Virus record (IMG/VR): IMGVR_UViG_3300047300_000133
Coordinates: 1-35,853 of that record
Source: a virus
DNA length: 35,853 nt
Reading direction: 5' to 3' (one strand)
A program made the translations under genes and the position numbers. Under the pieces are notes generated by a model. It was not told where the DNA came from. It saw only the letters and a program-made list of their open reading frames with translations, and ran no database searches. Below, one piece after another: positions 28,297-35,853 of the stretch; positions within the stretch are counted from its first letter, which is position 1, and every line of letters begins with the position of its first letter.

Positions 28297-28450
28297 AAAG
28301 GGAACTTCTGATAAAACCCGACAATCCAACATTGCCAAGGAAATTGCTGCTGGTAAGCCACCAAAACAAGCAGTGGCCATTGGGTACGCCGTTCAGCGCG
28401 AATCCATTGCCAAAAAAGGTGGAAAGGCCGAGGCTAAAAAGAAAAAATGA
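28286..28450 (+). CDS. Short basic GKPxKQAVAIGYAV-type phage protein
   Basis: From ATG 28286 the product is 54 residues: PLKKGTSDKTRQSNIAKEIA, then AGKPPKQAVAIGYAVQRESI and a poly-Lys end (AEAKKKK). The pattern KKGTSxxTxxxNIxxEIAAGKPxKQAVAIA is widespread in small phage proteins near packaging genes. A function is not known to me. It is very basic and may bind DNA. An upstream in-frame start exists but lies in another gene. Stop overlaps the methyltransferase start. Confidence 0.75.
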   Translation: MPLKKGTSDKTRQSNIAKEIAAGKPPKQAVAIGYAVQRESIAKKGGKAEAKKKK

Positions 28451-29607
28451 TACAAATTAAGGAAAAGCTAGTATCAGAGCTAATCCCTTATGTAAAAAAC
28501 AGCCGCACCCACTCTGACGAACAAGTGGCACAAATAGCGGCAAGCATCAAGGAATTTGGCTGGACTAACCCGATCCTGATTGATGGCAAAAATGGCATCA
28601 TCGCAGGTCATGGGCGGCTCATGGCCGCGAGAAAGTTGGGGCATACGAAAGTCCCGACCATTGAGCTAAAAGACCTGACCGAAACCCAAAAGAAGGCTTA
28701 CATCATTGCCGACAACCGCCTGGCGCTAAATGCAGGGTGGGATAACGAGATGCTGAAGCTGGAATTTGACGAACTAGCTGAACTTGGCTTTGACCTTAAT
28801 TTAACTGGTTTCAGCTTAGATGAAATAGCCGCCCTTACACCTTTGGTTGTTGAAGAAGGTTTGACAGATGAAGATGCTGCCCCTGGCTTGCCTGATGAGC
28901 CTATAACCAAAGTTGGTGATATATACCAACTTGGTCGCCACAGGCTGATGTGTGGCGATTCCACAAGTCTTGAGGCTGTGGATAAGTTAATGGATGGCAA
29001 CAAGGTAGATATGGTATTTACCGACCCTCCTTACAATGTTGCTTTTAATGGTCGTTCTGGCAAGCATGAAGTCATTAAAAACGACAATATGCCAGAAGAT
29101 CAATTTGCAGATTTCATTACAGAAGTATGTAATACAATTCGTGCTGTTGACCCAAAAGTTTACTATATTTGGTGTAATTGGAACTTTTATGGCGTTTTGC
29201 AGGACAAGCTAGATTACAAATCTTGTATTGTTTGGGCTAAAAATGTATTTGGCATGGGAAATGGCTATCGCCACCAACATGAGTTTTGCTTGTTCAACGG
29301 CAAAATTGACCAAGAGATCAAAAACGAAAGCGATTTGTGGAACATTAAGAAAGACACAAATTACGTTCACCCCACACAAAAGCCAGTTGCTTTGTCTGTA
29401 AGGGCATTTGGTAACCATGTAAAGCTACTTAATGTGTTGGACTTGTTTGGCGGCAGTGGTAGCACACTAATTGGCGCAGAGCAGACAGGGCGTAACGCTT
29501 TCCTTATGGAGTTAGACCCAAAATATTGCGATGTGATCGTAAAACGTTGGGAAGATTTCACAGGCAAAAAAGCCCAACTACTTACACAGGAGACGCAAAA
29601 AGTGTAA
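28447..29607 (+). CDS. ParB/Srx-like domain fused to N6/N4 DNA methyltransferase
   Basis: The 386-residue protein starts with a ParB-like domain (SELIPYVKNSRTHSDEQVAQ, and the IIAGHGRLMAARKLG box at 51-65). After an acidic linker it continues as a beta-class amino-methyltransferase. Catalytic DPPY lies at 193-196, HPTQKP at 308-313, and the cofactor-binding LDLFGGSGST at 331-340 comes last, as the class requires. It methylates adenine N6 or cytosine N4. Next to the terminase genes it could mark DNA before packaging or protect it from restriction. The ParB-like part may help DNA recognition. Confidence 0.92.
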   Translation: MIQIKEKLVSELIPYVKNSRTHSDEQVAQIAASIKEFGWTNPILIDGKNGIIAGHGRLMAARKLGHTKVPTIELKDLTETQKKAYIIADNRLALNAGWDNEMLKLEFDELAELGFDLNLTGFSLDEIAALTPLVVEEGLTDEDAAPGLPDEPITKVGDIYQLGRHRLMCGDSTSLEAVDKLMDGNKVDMVFTDPPYNVAFNGRSGKHEVIKNDNMPEDQFADFITEVCNTIRAVDPKVYYIWCNWNFYGVLQDKLDYKSCIVWAKNVFGMGNGYRHQHEFCLFNGKIDQEIKNESDLWNIKKDTNYVHPTQKPVALSVRAFGNHVKLLNVLDLFGGSGSTLIGAEQTGRNAFLMELDPKYCDVIVKRWEDFTGKKAQLLTQETQKV

Positions 29608-29634
29608 ACTTATGTAACACTTCCCGTTTATAAA

Positions 29635-29991
29635 ATGTCAGAACAGCACATTCCAACCAATGAGCAGCGCCGTTTGGTCGAATCGACCAGCGGTTTGGGC
29701 TTGCCGCAGGAGCAAATCGCTATCCTTGTGGACATAGATGAAAAGACTTTGCGTCTGCATTACCGCAAGGAGCTTGATGCTGGAAAAGCCAAAGCCAACG
29801 GCCAGATTGCCAAAACGTTGTTTTCTAAGGCTGTGGCCGGCGACACGACTAGCTTGATTTGGTGGACAAAAAGCCAAATGCGTTGGTCTGAAACTGTTAG
29901 GCAGGAGGTTACTGGTGCAGACGGTGAGCCATTGCAGGGTATTCAAGTCACGTTTGTAAAGCCTGAAAATCGGTCTGATGACGCTGGATAA
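29635..29991 (+). CDS. terS: Terminase small subunit
   Basis: The 118-residue protein has an N-terminal HTH (NEQRRLVESTSGLGLPQEQI, then AILVDIDEKTLRLHYRKELD) and a helical core with GQIAKTLFSKAVAGDTTSLIWWTKSQM, a typical small-terminase layout. It should recognise the packaging start and stimulate the large subunit. No ribosome site precedes the ATG; instead TATAAA lies directly upstream (GTTTATAAAATG), so it may be translated leaderless or by coupling. An inverted repeat (AAGTGT/ACACTT) precedes it. Its 3' end merges into a structured spacer. Confidence 0.87.
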   Translation: MSEQHIPTNEQRRLVESTSGLGLPQEQIAILVDIDEKTLRLHYRKELDAGKAKANGQIAKTLFSKAVAGDTTSLIWWTKSQMRWSETVRQEVTGADGEPLQGIQVTFVKPENRSDDAG

Positions 29992-30150
29992 ACGTAACCA
30001 GCACTAACACGCATGGGGATTGCGCCGCAGTCAAAGTTGCTGCCTGGTTTGAAGGGCCAGCCAGTCCCCAGCCGTGTTGGTGAATGAAGAACCCGCAAAA
30101 AGTCGGCGAGCCGTCCGAGCCATGTCGGGGATAAACGGCCCACCAACAAC
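29983..30150 (+). ncRNA. Candidate structured RNA between terS and terL
   Basis: The spacer is GC-rich and holds no convincing gene on this strand. Bases 30002-30022 pair with 30062-30082: 19 of 21 positions, two of them G-U, with one 2x2 internal loop. Inside are two hairpins, 30027-30043 and 30044-30060, making a three-way junction. A further hairpin at 30110-30139 pairs GCCGT with ACGGC and CCGA with TCGG. CACCAACA (30141-30148) can pair perfectly with 30075-30082, competing with the outer stem close to the terL ribosome site. A small stem (29983-29987/29998-30002) covers the terS stop. Confidence 0.55.
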
Positions 30151-30163
30151 TTAAAAAGGAAAA

Positions 30164-31456
30164 ATGTCGCAACTCGTAAAAGATGCAATCGCAAAGGCTC
30201 AGTTTCCCTACAAACTGGCCTGTCTGTTTGACCCTCCAAAGGCTCGGTATCGAGTGCTTTACGGTGGTCGAGGCGGTGCTAAGTCTTGGGGTGTGGCAAG
30301 AGCTTTATTGATTAAAGGCGCAAAAGACTGTCTCCGTATTCTGTGCGCCCGTGAGTTTCAGACTTCTATTAAAGATTCGGTGCATAAACTGTTGTGCGAC
30401 CAGATCGCTGAGCTTGGCCTGACTTCTTTCTATGAGATAACCCAAACCTCAATCCGTGGAGCAAACGGTACTGAATTTAGCTTTGTTGGTCTGAAAAACA
30501 ACGTGGCTAACGTCAAATCTTACGAAGGCGTGGATATTTGTTGGGTTGAAGAAGCCCAGACAACTAGCCGACTGTCCTGGAACGTGCTGATTCCTACCAT
30601 CCGTAAGAACGACTCTGAGATATGGGTGACGTTTAACCCAGAGCTTGAGACAGACGAAACCTATCAGAGATTTGTGCTGAATCCTCCAGAGGGCGCAATC
30701 GTTCAAAAGATTAACTGGTCGGATAACCCCTGGTTTCCTGAAACGCTGGATGCAGAGCGTCAAAACCTCAAGATGCGCGACCCTCAAGCCTATAACGTGG
30801 TTTGGGAAGGATTGTGCCGCCAGACCGTAGACGGAGCGGTATTTGCGCGTGAAATGCAAGTCGCAGAGCTTGACGGACGGATTACTAAAGTCCTTTACGA
30901 CCCCACAAAGCCTGTTCATGCCATTTTTGACCTTGGTTGGTCGGACGCTACCGCTATCTGGTTTCTCCAATTCATTGGCATGGAAACCCGCTTAATTCGA
31001 TACATGGAAGGCAACCAGCAGACCATGAGCGAGTATTTGGCTAAGATGCAGACACTGGGGTACATCTATGACACGCTTTGGCTTCCACACGATGCAGAGA
31101 ATAAGACGCTGGCAGGAAACGGCCGCAGCATTGAAGAAATCGTTAGGGCTGCTGGCTACAAGACTCGGATTATTCCTAAGACTCCTATTCTGGACAGTAT
31201 CAACGCTGCGCGAACAATATTCCGTAATTGTTGGTTTGACCGAGATAACTGCCACGAAGGATTGCAATGCCTACGTCATTACAGATATGACGTTGACCCT
31301 GAGACTAAGCAATTCTCAAAAACACCAGTTCACGACCAGTATTCACACGGTGCTGATGCCTTCCGCTACATCGGTCTGATGGTTAACGAGCCAAGACAAA
31401 GACCAAAGCAAAAACCCAATACATACTATGGCGGTGCTAATAGTTGGATGGGTTGA
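30164..31456 (+). CDS. terL: Terminase large subunit
   Basis: The 430-residue protein has the ATPase and nuclease halves of large terminases. Walker A is GGRGGAKS at 34-41, and Walker B with catalytic Glu is VDICWVEEAQ near 125. A coupling motif (WVTFNPE) follows. In the nuclease half are HAIFDLGWSDATAIWF with the first metal-binding Asp, and SHGADAFRY near the end. It belongs to the PBSX/Terminase_3-like group. It packages DNA into the prohead through the portal. A run of A and AAAGGA precedes the ATG, immediately after the structured spacer. Confidence 0.95.
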   Translation: MSQLVKDAIAKAQFPYKLACLFDPPKARYRVLYGGRGGAKSWGVARALLIKGAKDCLRILCAREFQTSIKDSVHKLLCDQIAELGLTSFYEITQTSIRGANGTEFSFVGLKNNVANVKSYEGVDICWVEEAQTTSRLSWNVLIPTIRKNDSEIWVTFNPELETDETYQRFVLNPPEGAIVQKINWSDNPWFPETLDAERQNLKMRDPQAYNVVWEGLCRQTVDGAVFAREMQVAELDGRITKVLYDPTKPVHAIFDLGWSDATAIWFLQFIGMETRLIRYMEGNQQTMSEYLAKMQTLGYIYDTLWLPHDAENKTLAGNGRSIEEIVRAAGYKTRIIPKTPILDSINAARTIFRNCWFDRDNCHEGLQCLRHYRYDVDPETKQFSKTPVHDQYSHGADAFRYIGLMVNEPRQRPKQKPNTYYGGANSWMG

Positions 31457-31483
31457 CAAATAGGCATAAAATCAGCCCATATT
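31453..31483 (+). promoter_or_regulatory. Possible promoter before the portal gene
   Basis: A perfect TTGACA at 31453-31458 overlaps the terL stop. The best -10 candidate, CATATT at 31478-31483, is 19 bases away and matches the consensus at four positions. AAGGA then precedes the portal ATG. Spacing is long, so this is a weak candidate for a secondary late promoter. Confidence 0.3.
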
Positions 31484-31495
31484 TAAGGATTCTCT

Positions 31496-33577
31496 ATGGC
31501 AAACGATACAATCGGCGACCCACGGATAGACGAAGCTAAACAGTTCCTCAAGTTTGCGAATGACGCAGACACGATGAATCGCCAAGAGGCGCTAGAGGAC
31601 ATGAAATTCGTTGGGGGCGAGCAATGGCCCGTTGAGCTTCAAAACTCACGCAATCTTGAATCCCGTCCTGTTTTGACGATTAATAAACTGGATGGCTATT
31701 GCCGCCAGGTTGTTAACCAGATCAAACAACAGCGCCCTCGTCCCAAAGTCCACGGGATGAACTCCCAAGCTGACGAAAAGACCGCTCAAGTCATTCAGGG
31801 CATGATGCGCCACATTGAGGCTAATTCCCGAGCAGACAACGCTTACGACACCTCGGTTGATTACGCAGTCCGCATGGGTTGGGGATTTATCCGACTGCGT
31901 ACCGATTACATATCTGAAGATTCGTTTGATCAAGAAATCTTTATTGATGCGGTGGATAACCCTTTCACGGTTTATTACGACCCCAACTCAGTCGCTCCTG
32001 ATGGCTCAGATGCAGAACGTTGTTTAATTACAACAATGATGCCAAAGCGAGATTTTGAGAAGCTCTATCCCGATTCGGACACTATGTCTTTTAGCCAGCG
32101 TGGTACTGGCGACTCACAAAATGAGTGGATTACCAAAGAGGATATTCGCCTCGCTGAGTACTATTACATGGTCAAAGAAAAGGCGACCCTGTATCTCTTG
32201 AGCGATGGGTCGGCTACCTTTGCAGACGACAAAGACTTCTTTAAACGCTTAGACGATGTTGGCATTACTGTTGTTGATAAGCGACAGTCTTACAAGAAAA
32301 CCGTCAAGTGGTGCAAGCTGACTGCGGTTGAGATTCTTGAAGAACGTACTTTGCCTGGTCGATATATCCCTATCGTTCCGGTCTATGGTCGTCACATCGT
32401 GATTGGTGACAAACGCCATAAATTCGGTATGGTGCGATACGCTAAAGACCCGCAGCGCATGTATAACTTCTGGCAAACAAGCCTGACCGAATCTATTGCA
32501 TTGGCTCCAAAGGCTAAATGGCTGATGGCAGAAGGCCAAGACGAAGGCCACGAAAACGATTGGGCACAGGCTAACCTTAAGTCGTTCCCTCTGTTGCGTT
32601 ACAAGCAGACAGACATTGATGGTCAGCCAGCGCCTCCACCGACTCGATTGCAGCCTGAACCACCTCCCACTGGAATTTTGTCGGCCACAGAGGTGATTGA
32701 CCAAGACCTGAAGATGATGCTTGGGGTGTTTGACCCTGCACAACTCAAACAGGGCAACATCTCTGGCAAGGCGTTGAACGGCCAGCAGCAACAGGTCGAT
32801 CTGTCTAACTTTGACTTTTACGACAACCTTACAAAGTCACAGGCTCAAGTCGCCCGAATCATCCTTAACTGGATTCCAGAGGTCTACGACACTCAGCGCG
32901 TGATGCGAATCATTGGTGATGACGGAAAGCCAGAAACAATCACTATCAACGAGCGTGATGCCGTGGGTCGCGTTATGAATGACGTTACTGTCGGTCTTTA
33001 CGATGTGGTTATGGACACAGGCCCAGGCTATAACAGCAAACGTGAAGCCGCTGTTGAAGCTATGACGCCTATCTTGGCCGCTGACCCACAATTGATGGCT
33101 CAGATTGGTGATTTGTGGTTCCGCAATCAAGACTTCCCAGGGGCAGATATTATTGCTGACCGTCTTGCCACCCTTAATCCGTTGGCGCAGATTGACGAGA
33201 AATCTGATATTCCGCCACAGGCTCAGATGGCTATCAAGCAAGCTCAAGAGCAAGTCAAGCAGTTGACACAGCAATTGCAATCGTTGCAACTGGCTATGAA
33301 GCAGCGTCAAGACATTGAACAGGTTAAGCAAGATGCTGAGACTAAGCGCACTTTGATTAAAGAGACAAACCGCGCTCATCAGATTGAATTGCAAAATGAA
33401 GAACGTCACGCAGACATGAAACTGCGGACTGACACACAAGCGCATGACACTGTTCTCAAGACACAGACACAGCTTGAGATTGAACGCATGAAAGCAGATA
33501 TAGCTTTGAAGTTGGCTGAACTGGATAGGCTTGCATTAAAAGAAGCCAGTGCAGAAACTACTGAACGAGCTATCTAA
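31496..33577 (+). CDS. Portal protein, P22 gp1-like
   Basis: The 693-residue protein matches P22-type portals. It starts with a helical domain (MNRQEALEDMKFVGGEQWPV) and contains RPVLTINKLDGYCRQVVNQI, then TSVDYAVRMGWGFIRLRTDY and DPFTVYYDPNS-like sequence near residue 155. It ends with a long Gln-rich coiled coil (about 575-690, QLTQQLQSLQLAMKQRQD), which in this family forms the barrel inside the capsid. It makes the dodecameric ring through which DNA enters and leaves. Length is close to P22 gp1. Confidence 0.93.
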   Translation: MANDTIGDPRIDEAKQFLKFANDADTMNRQEALEDMKFVGGEQWPVELQNSRNLESRPVLTINKLDGYCRQVVNQIKQQRPRPKVHGMNSQADEKTAQVIQGMMRHIEANSRADNAYDTSVDYAVRMGWGFIRLRTDYISEDSFDQEIFIDAVDNPFTVYYDPNSVAPDGSDAERCLITTMMPKRDFEKLYPDSDTMSFSQRGTGDSQNEWITKEDIRLAEYYYMVKEKATLYLLSDGSATFADDKDFFKRLDDVGITVVDKRQSYKKTVKWCKLTAVEILEERTLPGRYIPIVPVYGRHIVIGDKRHKFGMVRYAKDPQRMYNFWQTSLTESIALAPKAKWLMAEGQDEGHENDWAQANLKSFPLLRYKQTDIDGQPAPPPTRLQPEPPPTGILSATEVIDQDLKMMLGVFDPAQLKQGNISGKALNGQQQQVDLSNFDFYDNLTKSQAQVARIILNWIPEVYDTQRVMRIIGDDGKPETITINERDAVGRVMNDVTVGLYDVVMDTGPGYNSKREAAVEAMTPILAADPQLMAQIGDLWFRNQDFPGADIIADRLATLNPLAQIDEKSDIPPQAQMAIKQAQEQVKQLTQQLQSLQLAMKQRQDIEQVKQDAETKRTLIKETNRAHQIELQNEERHADMKLRTDTQAHDTVLKTQTQLEIERMKADIALKLAELDRLALKEASAETTERAI

Positions 33578-33589
33578 AACAAGAAATTC

Positions 33590-33630
33590 GTGGTAAATTT
33601 GCCACAAACCTTACCCGTGAGGTACACGGG
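33590..33630 (+). promoter_or_regulatory. Palindrome and hairpin before the scaffold gene
   Basis: Between portal and scaffold lie GTGGTAAATTTGCCAC (33590-33605), a 16-base near-perfect inverted repeat with one G-U, and a perfect hairpin with CCCGTG (33614-33619) pairing CACGGG (33625-33630) around a 5-base loop. The scaffold ribosome site (GGAG) follows at 33640-33643. No promoter consensus is obvious. The hairpin may be an RNA processing or stability element that raises scaffold and coat expression over portal. Confidence 0.5.
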
Positions 33631-33652
33631 GCTAATCCGGAGTGACAACGTA

Positions 33653-34534
33653 ATGTCTGAAAAACAAGCAGGTCAAGTATTGACAGGCGAAAACGCAGCG
33701 GAATTTTATGCAAACAGATTAGGTTTAGCTGAATCTCCCGCCGAGCCAGTGGCCGAGGAACCTTCGGAGCCTGTAGCGGTAGAGGAACAGAGTGAACCTG
33801 AGGAAGCAGAAGCCGAAGCAAAACAGGAGGAGCGAAAGCCTAATCCAAAACTTGAAAGGCGGTTCTCGGAGATAACCAAGCAACGCGAAGAAGCTCGCAA
33901 AGAAGCGCAGCGGGAACGTGAAGCAAGGGAAGCCTTAGAACAGCGTTTGGCGGCTCTTGAACAGCAGTCTAAGCCACAAGCTCAGATCATTGACCAAGAA
34001 CCACAACCCAGCCAATTCAGTGATGCGTTTGAATATGCCAAAGCTCTAGCAGAGTTTACGGCTGATAAACGGATTGCTGAAATGAAGCAGCAAGAAGCAC
34101 AGGCTAAAGAAGCCCAAGAGCGTCAAAAGGTCATTGACCAATGGGCGCAAAAGGTTCAAAAAGCCAAAGCAGATTTGCCTGATTTTGATGACATGGTCGC
34201 ATCTAGTGATGTTGTCGTAAATGATGATATTCGTGATGCAATTCTGGAGAGTGACGTAGGCCCACAAGTCCTATATCACCTAGCTGAAAACACAGACTTT
34301 GCCCGCAAAATCGCTGGGATGTCGCCGAAAGCAGCCTTGAGAGAAATTGGTAAGCTGGAAGCAAGGTTTGAAAAGACTGAGCAACCTGCAATCCCTGTTA
34401 AAAGTAAAGCACCAGCACCGATCAGCCCGATTCGGAGTTCTGGAAAAGCAGATGTGCCAATCTCCGCTACCGGAGAGTTCCACGGCAGTTATCAGGCTTG
34501 GAAAGAGGCTCGGAAGGCAGGGAAGATTCGGTAA
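33653..34534 (+). CDS. Scaffolding protein
   Basis: From ATG 33653, after GGAG, the product is 293 residues; a GTG at 33590 would add 21 residues that read through the hairpin and is not favoured. The N-terminus is acidic and Pro/Glu-rich (SPAEPVAEEPSEPVAVEEQS), the middle is a long Arg/Glu/Gln coiled coil, and a helical C-terminus ends SYQAWKEARKAGKIR. This fits P22-like scaffolds: elongated, helical, with a basic C-terminal coat-binding end. Its place between portal and coat genes supports the role. Confidence 0.87.
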   Translation: MSEKQAGQVLTGENAAEFYANRLGLAESPAEPVAEEPSEPVAVEEQSEPEEAEAEAKQEERKPNPKLERRFSEITKQREEARKEAQREREAREALEQRLAALEQQSKPQAQIIDQEPQPSQFSDAFEYAKALAEFTADKRIAEMKQQEAQAKEAQERQKVIDQWAQKVQKAKADLPDFDDMVASSDVVVNDDIRDAILESDVGPQVLYHLAENTDFARKIAGMSPKAALREIGKLEARFEKTEQPAIPVKSKAPAPISPIRSSGKADVPISATGEFHGSYQAWKEARKAGKIR

Positions 34535-34558
34535 ACCTAATCTTTTTGGAGTATTTAA

Positions 34559-35809
34559 ATGAGCAATACCTTGCTAACCATCAGCAAGATCACCAACGAA
34601 GCGTTGATGGTCTTGGAAAACGAATTGACTTTCACTTCGGAAGTTGATCGCAACTATGACGATCAATTCGCCGTTGTCGGCGCAAAGATCGGTAACACCG
34701 TGAACGTTCGCCGTCCTGGTCGTTTCATCGGTACTACTGGCCCCGCTTTGAACGTTGAAGATTTCAACGAAACTAGCGTCCCAGTTACCTTGAGCACCCA
34801 GTTCCACGTTGACACCCAGTTCACTACTCAAGACCTGGCCCTGTCGTTGGATATGTTCTCTGACCGTGTGTTAAAGCCCGCTATCGCCGCAATCGCTAAC
34901 AAGATTGACCGTGACGGTTTGGCTATGGCTACCCTGCAAACTGCCAACATTGTTGGTACTGCTGGCACACCTCCCACAGGTCTGATTACTTATTTGACCG
35001 CTGGCGCTTACCTTGATGCTGAAGGCGCACCCCGAGATGGTCGCCGTTCGTGCATTGTGGAACCCTTCACATCTGCCACTATCGTGGACAGCTTGAAAGG
35101 TCTGTTTGTGCCTCAAGAGGCTATCGGCGAGCAATACCGTAAAGGTTTGATGGGCCGTGATTCTGCTGGTATGAACTGGAAGATGGACCAAAACGTTGTG
35201 TCGCAAACTTTCGGCACTAACGGCGCTGGCGCTACTGCTTCTGTGAACACCACCACTGGCACTGGTTTCTTGTCTAGCGGTTGGGCTTCTAGCTCTAACA
35301 TCAGCATTACTGCTGCTACCGCTACTGTGAACCTCAACGCTGGTGACGTTATCACTATCGCTGGTGTGTATGCAGTTAACCCTCAAAACCGCCAAGCCTA
35401 CGGCTCTAACAAGCTCCGTAACTTTGTGGTGAAGGCTGCTGCTTCTATCTCTGCAAGCTCTAGCGCAACCGTGACTGTGTCGCCTGCTGTGATTACTGCT
35501 GGTCAGTTCCAGAACGTGACTATCCCCACCACTTCTAGCACTGCCGCTGTGACTCAGTTCAACAGCACTGGTACTGTGTCGCCACAAAACATCATCATGC
35601 ACCGCAATGCCTTCACCTTGGCAGTCGCCGATTTGGAATTGCCTGAAGGCGTCCATTTCGCTGGCCGCGCAAGCGACAAGGAAATTGGTTTGAGCATGCG
35701 TGTTGTACGTCAGTACACCATCAACAACGACTCTATCCCGACCCGTCTGGATGTGTTGTACGGTTGGGCGCCTCTCTACCCAGAGTTGGCTTGCCGTGTT
35801 GCAGCCTAA
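34559..35809 (+). CDS. Major capsid protein, P22 coat (gp5)-like
   Basis: The 416-residue protein shows the P22 coat family start: LLTISKITNEALMVLENELT, then VDRNYDDQFAVVGAKIGNTV and VRRPGRFIGTTGPAL. HVDTQFTTQDLALSLDMFSD and the helix DRVLKPAIAAIANKIDRDGL follow. A Thr/Ser/Ala-rich beta part in the C-terminal half (TGTGFLSSGWASSSNISI) resembles the family's inserted domain. Length is near P22 gp5 (430). It builds the HK97-fold shell. Codons are the most G/C-ending in the window, as expected for the most abundant product. The gene runs across the circle join. Confidence 0.94.
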   Translation: MSNTLLTISKITNEALMVLENELTFTSEVDRNYDDQFAVVGAKIGNTVNVRRPGRFIGTTGPALNVEDFNETSVPVTLSTQFHVDTQFTTQDLALSLDMFSDRVLKPAIAAIANKIDRDGLAMATLQTANIVGTAGTPPTGLITYLTAGAYLDAEGAPRDGRRSCIVEPFTSATIVDSLKGLFVPQEAIGEQYRKGLMGRDSAGMNWKMDQNVVSQTFGTNGAGATASVNTTTGTGFLSSGWASSSNISITAATATVNLNAGDVITIAGVYAVNPQNRQAYGSNKLRNFVVKAAASISASSSATVTVSPAVITAGQFQNVTIPTTSSTAAVTQFNSTGTVSPQNIIMHRNAFTLAVADLELPEGVHFAGRASDKEIGLSMRVVRQYTINNDSIPTRLDVLYGWAPLYPELACRVAA

Positions 35810-35853
35810 TTGACAATGGAGGGGGCGAAAGTCCTCTCCGTCATTAACTTTTA
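35727..35853. repeat. Terminal direct repeat, copy 2
   Basis: This is identical to bases 1-127. It holds the final 27 coat codons, the stop, and the GNRA hairpin (35818-35839) with its T-rich tail. It marks where the circular map closes; the next gene after the join is the small head protein at 141. Confidence 0.93.

Noticed and set aside
29975-30002. Hammerhead-ribozyme-like CTGATGA followed by a 5-bp stem
   Set aside because: The stem is followed by ACTAAC, not the required GAAA, and no matching cleavage-site helix was found. CTGATGA also occurs by chance within coding genes elsewhere.
29943-30239. 98-codon minus-strand frame across the terS-terL spacer
   Set aside because: Low-quality protein sequence, no ribosome site, antisense to terS and terL ends. 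The open frame is explained by GC-rich, structured DNA.
32837-33445. 202-codon minus-strand frame opposite the portal gene
   Set aside because: Leu/Ser/Gln-rich shadow of the Gln-rich portal coiled coil.
34871-35656. 261-codon minus-strand frame antisense to the coat gene
   Set aside because: A shadow of strongly biased coat codons; Ser/His/Arg-rich with no motif or ribosome site.
1-35853. tRNA genes, CRISPR arrays, integrase or attachment site
   Set aside because: No cloverleaf with a T-loop consensus, no regular repeat-spacer array and no recombinase motif were seen on either strand.

Overview
The window is a complete genome of a short-tailed (podovirus-like) tailed phage, assembled as a circle. 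Bases 1-127 recur exactly at 35727-35853, so the unique length is 35726 bp and the coat-protein gene spans the join. The structural set is P22-like: small and large terminase, P22-type portal, scaffold, P22-type coat protein, gp4-like and gp10-like tail proteins, and three Ala/Gln-rich ejection-type proteins. No tape-measure, sheath or tail-tube gene is visible. Moderate GC content, the DUF1376 replication protein, and the style of the ERF/YqaJ operon and small accessory genes suggest a freshwater betaproteobacterial (Burkholderiales-like) host. That host call rests on family recollection, not on a search. No integrase or CI-like repressor is visible, so a strictly lytic lifestyle is likely but not proven.

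Layout on the circle. 29635-35809 and 1-83: packaging, portal, scaffold and coat. 141-1811: small head-associated proteins and a glycosyltransferase-like protein. 1821-6683: two fibre proteins, the second with an S74 chaperone domain, and a pair of small paralogues. 6692-7183: an HNH-AP2 homing endonuclease. 7186-15362: tail closure (gp4-like, gp10-like) and ejection proteins. 15365-18166: a tail-collar protein and the lysis cassette (small membrane proteins, 3TM-type holin, GH19 endolysin). 18155-21015 on the minus strand: a left operon of small genes, a winged-helix protein, an SSB-like protein, YqaJ exonuclease, ERF annealase and a membrane peptide. 21016-21151: divergent control region. 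21152-26590: right early operon with a Cro/YdaS-like regulator, a Cys-rich exported peptide, a MazG-like enzyme, DUF1376 replication protein, a C5 methyltransferase that overlaps a second full-length ORF, many small genes, a PD-(D/E)xK nuclease, NinB and an HNH protein. 26587-29607: a divergent promoter with a perfect palindrome, small basic proteins, a GroES-like co-chaperonin, and a ParB-like/N6-N4 methyltransferase fusion.

The genes fit a recombination-dependent replication strategy (ERF + YqaJ + NinB + nucleases) feeding headful-type packaging. Genes are packed with ATGA, TGATG and TAATG stop-start overlaps, and no gap exceeds about 170 bp. The largest gap in the late region, between the terminase genes, is GC-rich and folds on paper into a three-way junction with mutually exclusive pairings. 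It is the best candidate here for an undescribed RNA. The other leading anomaly is the nearly complete dual-frame coding of the methyltransferase locus.
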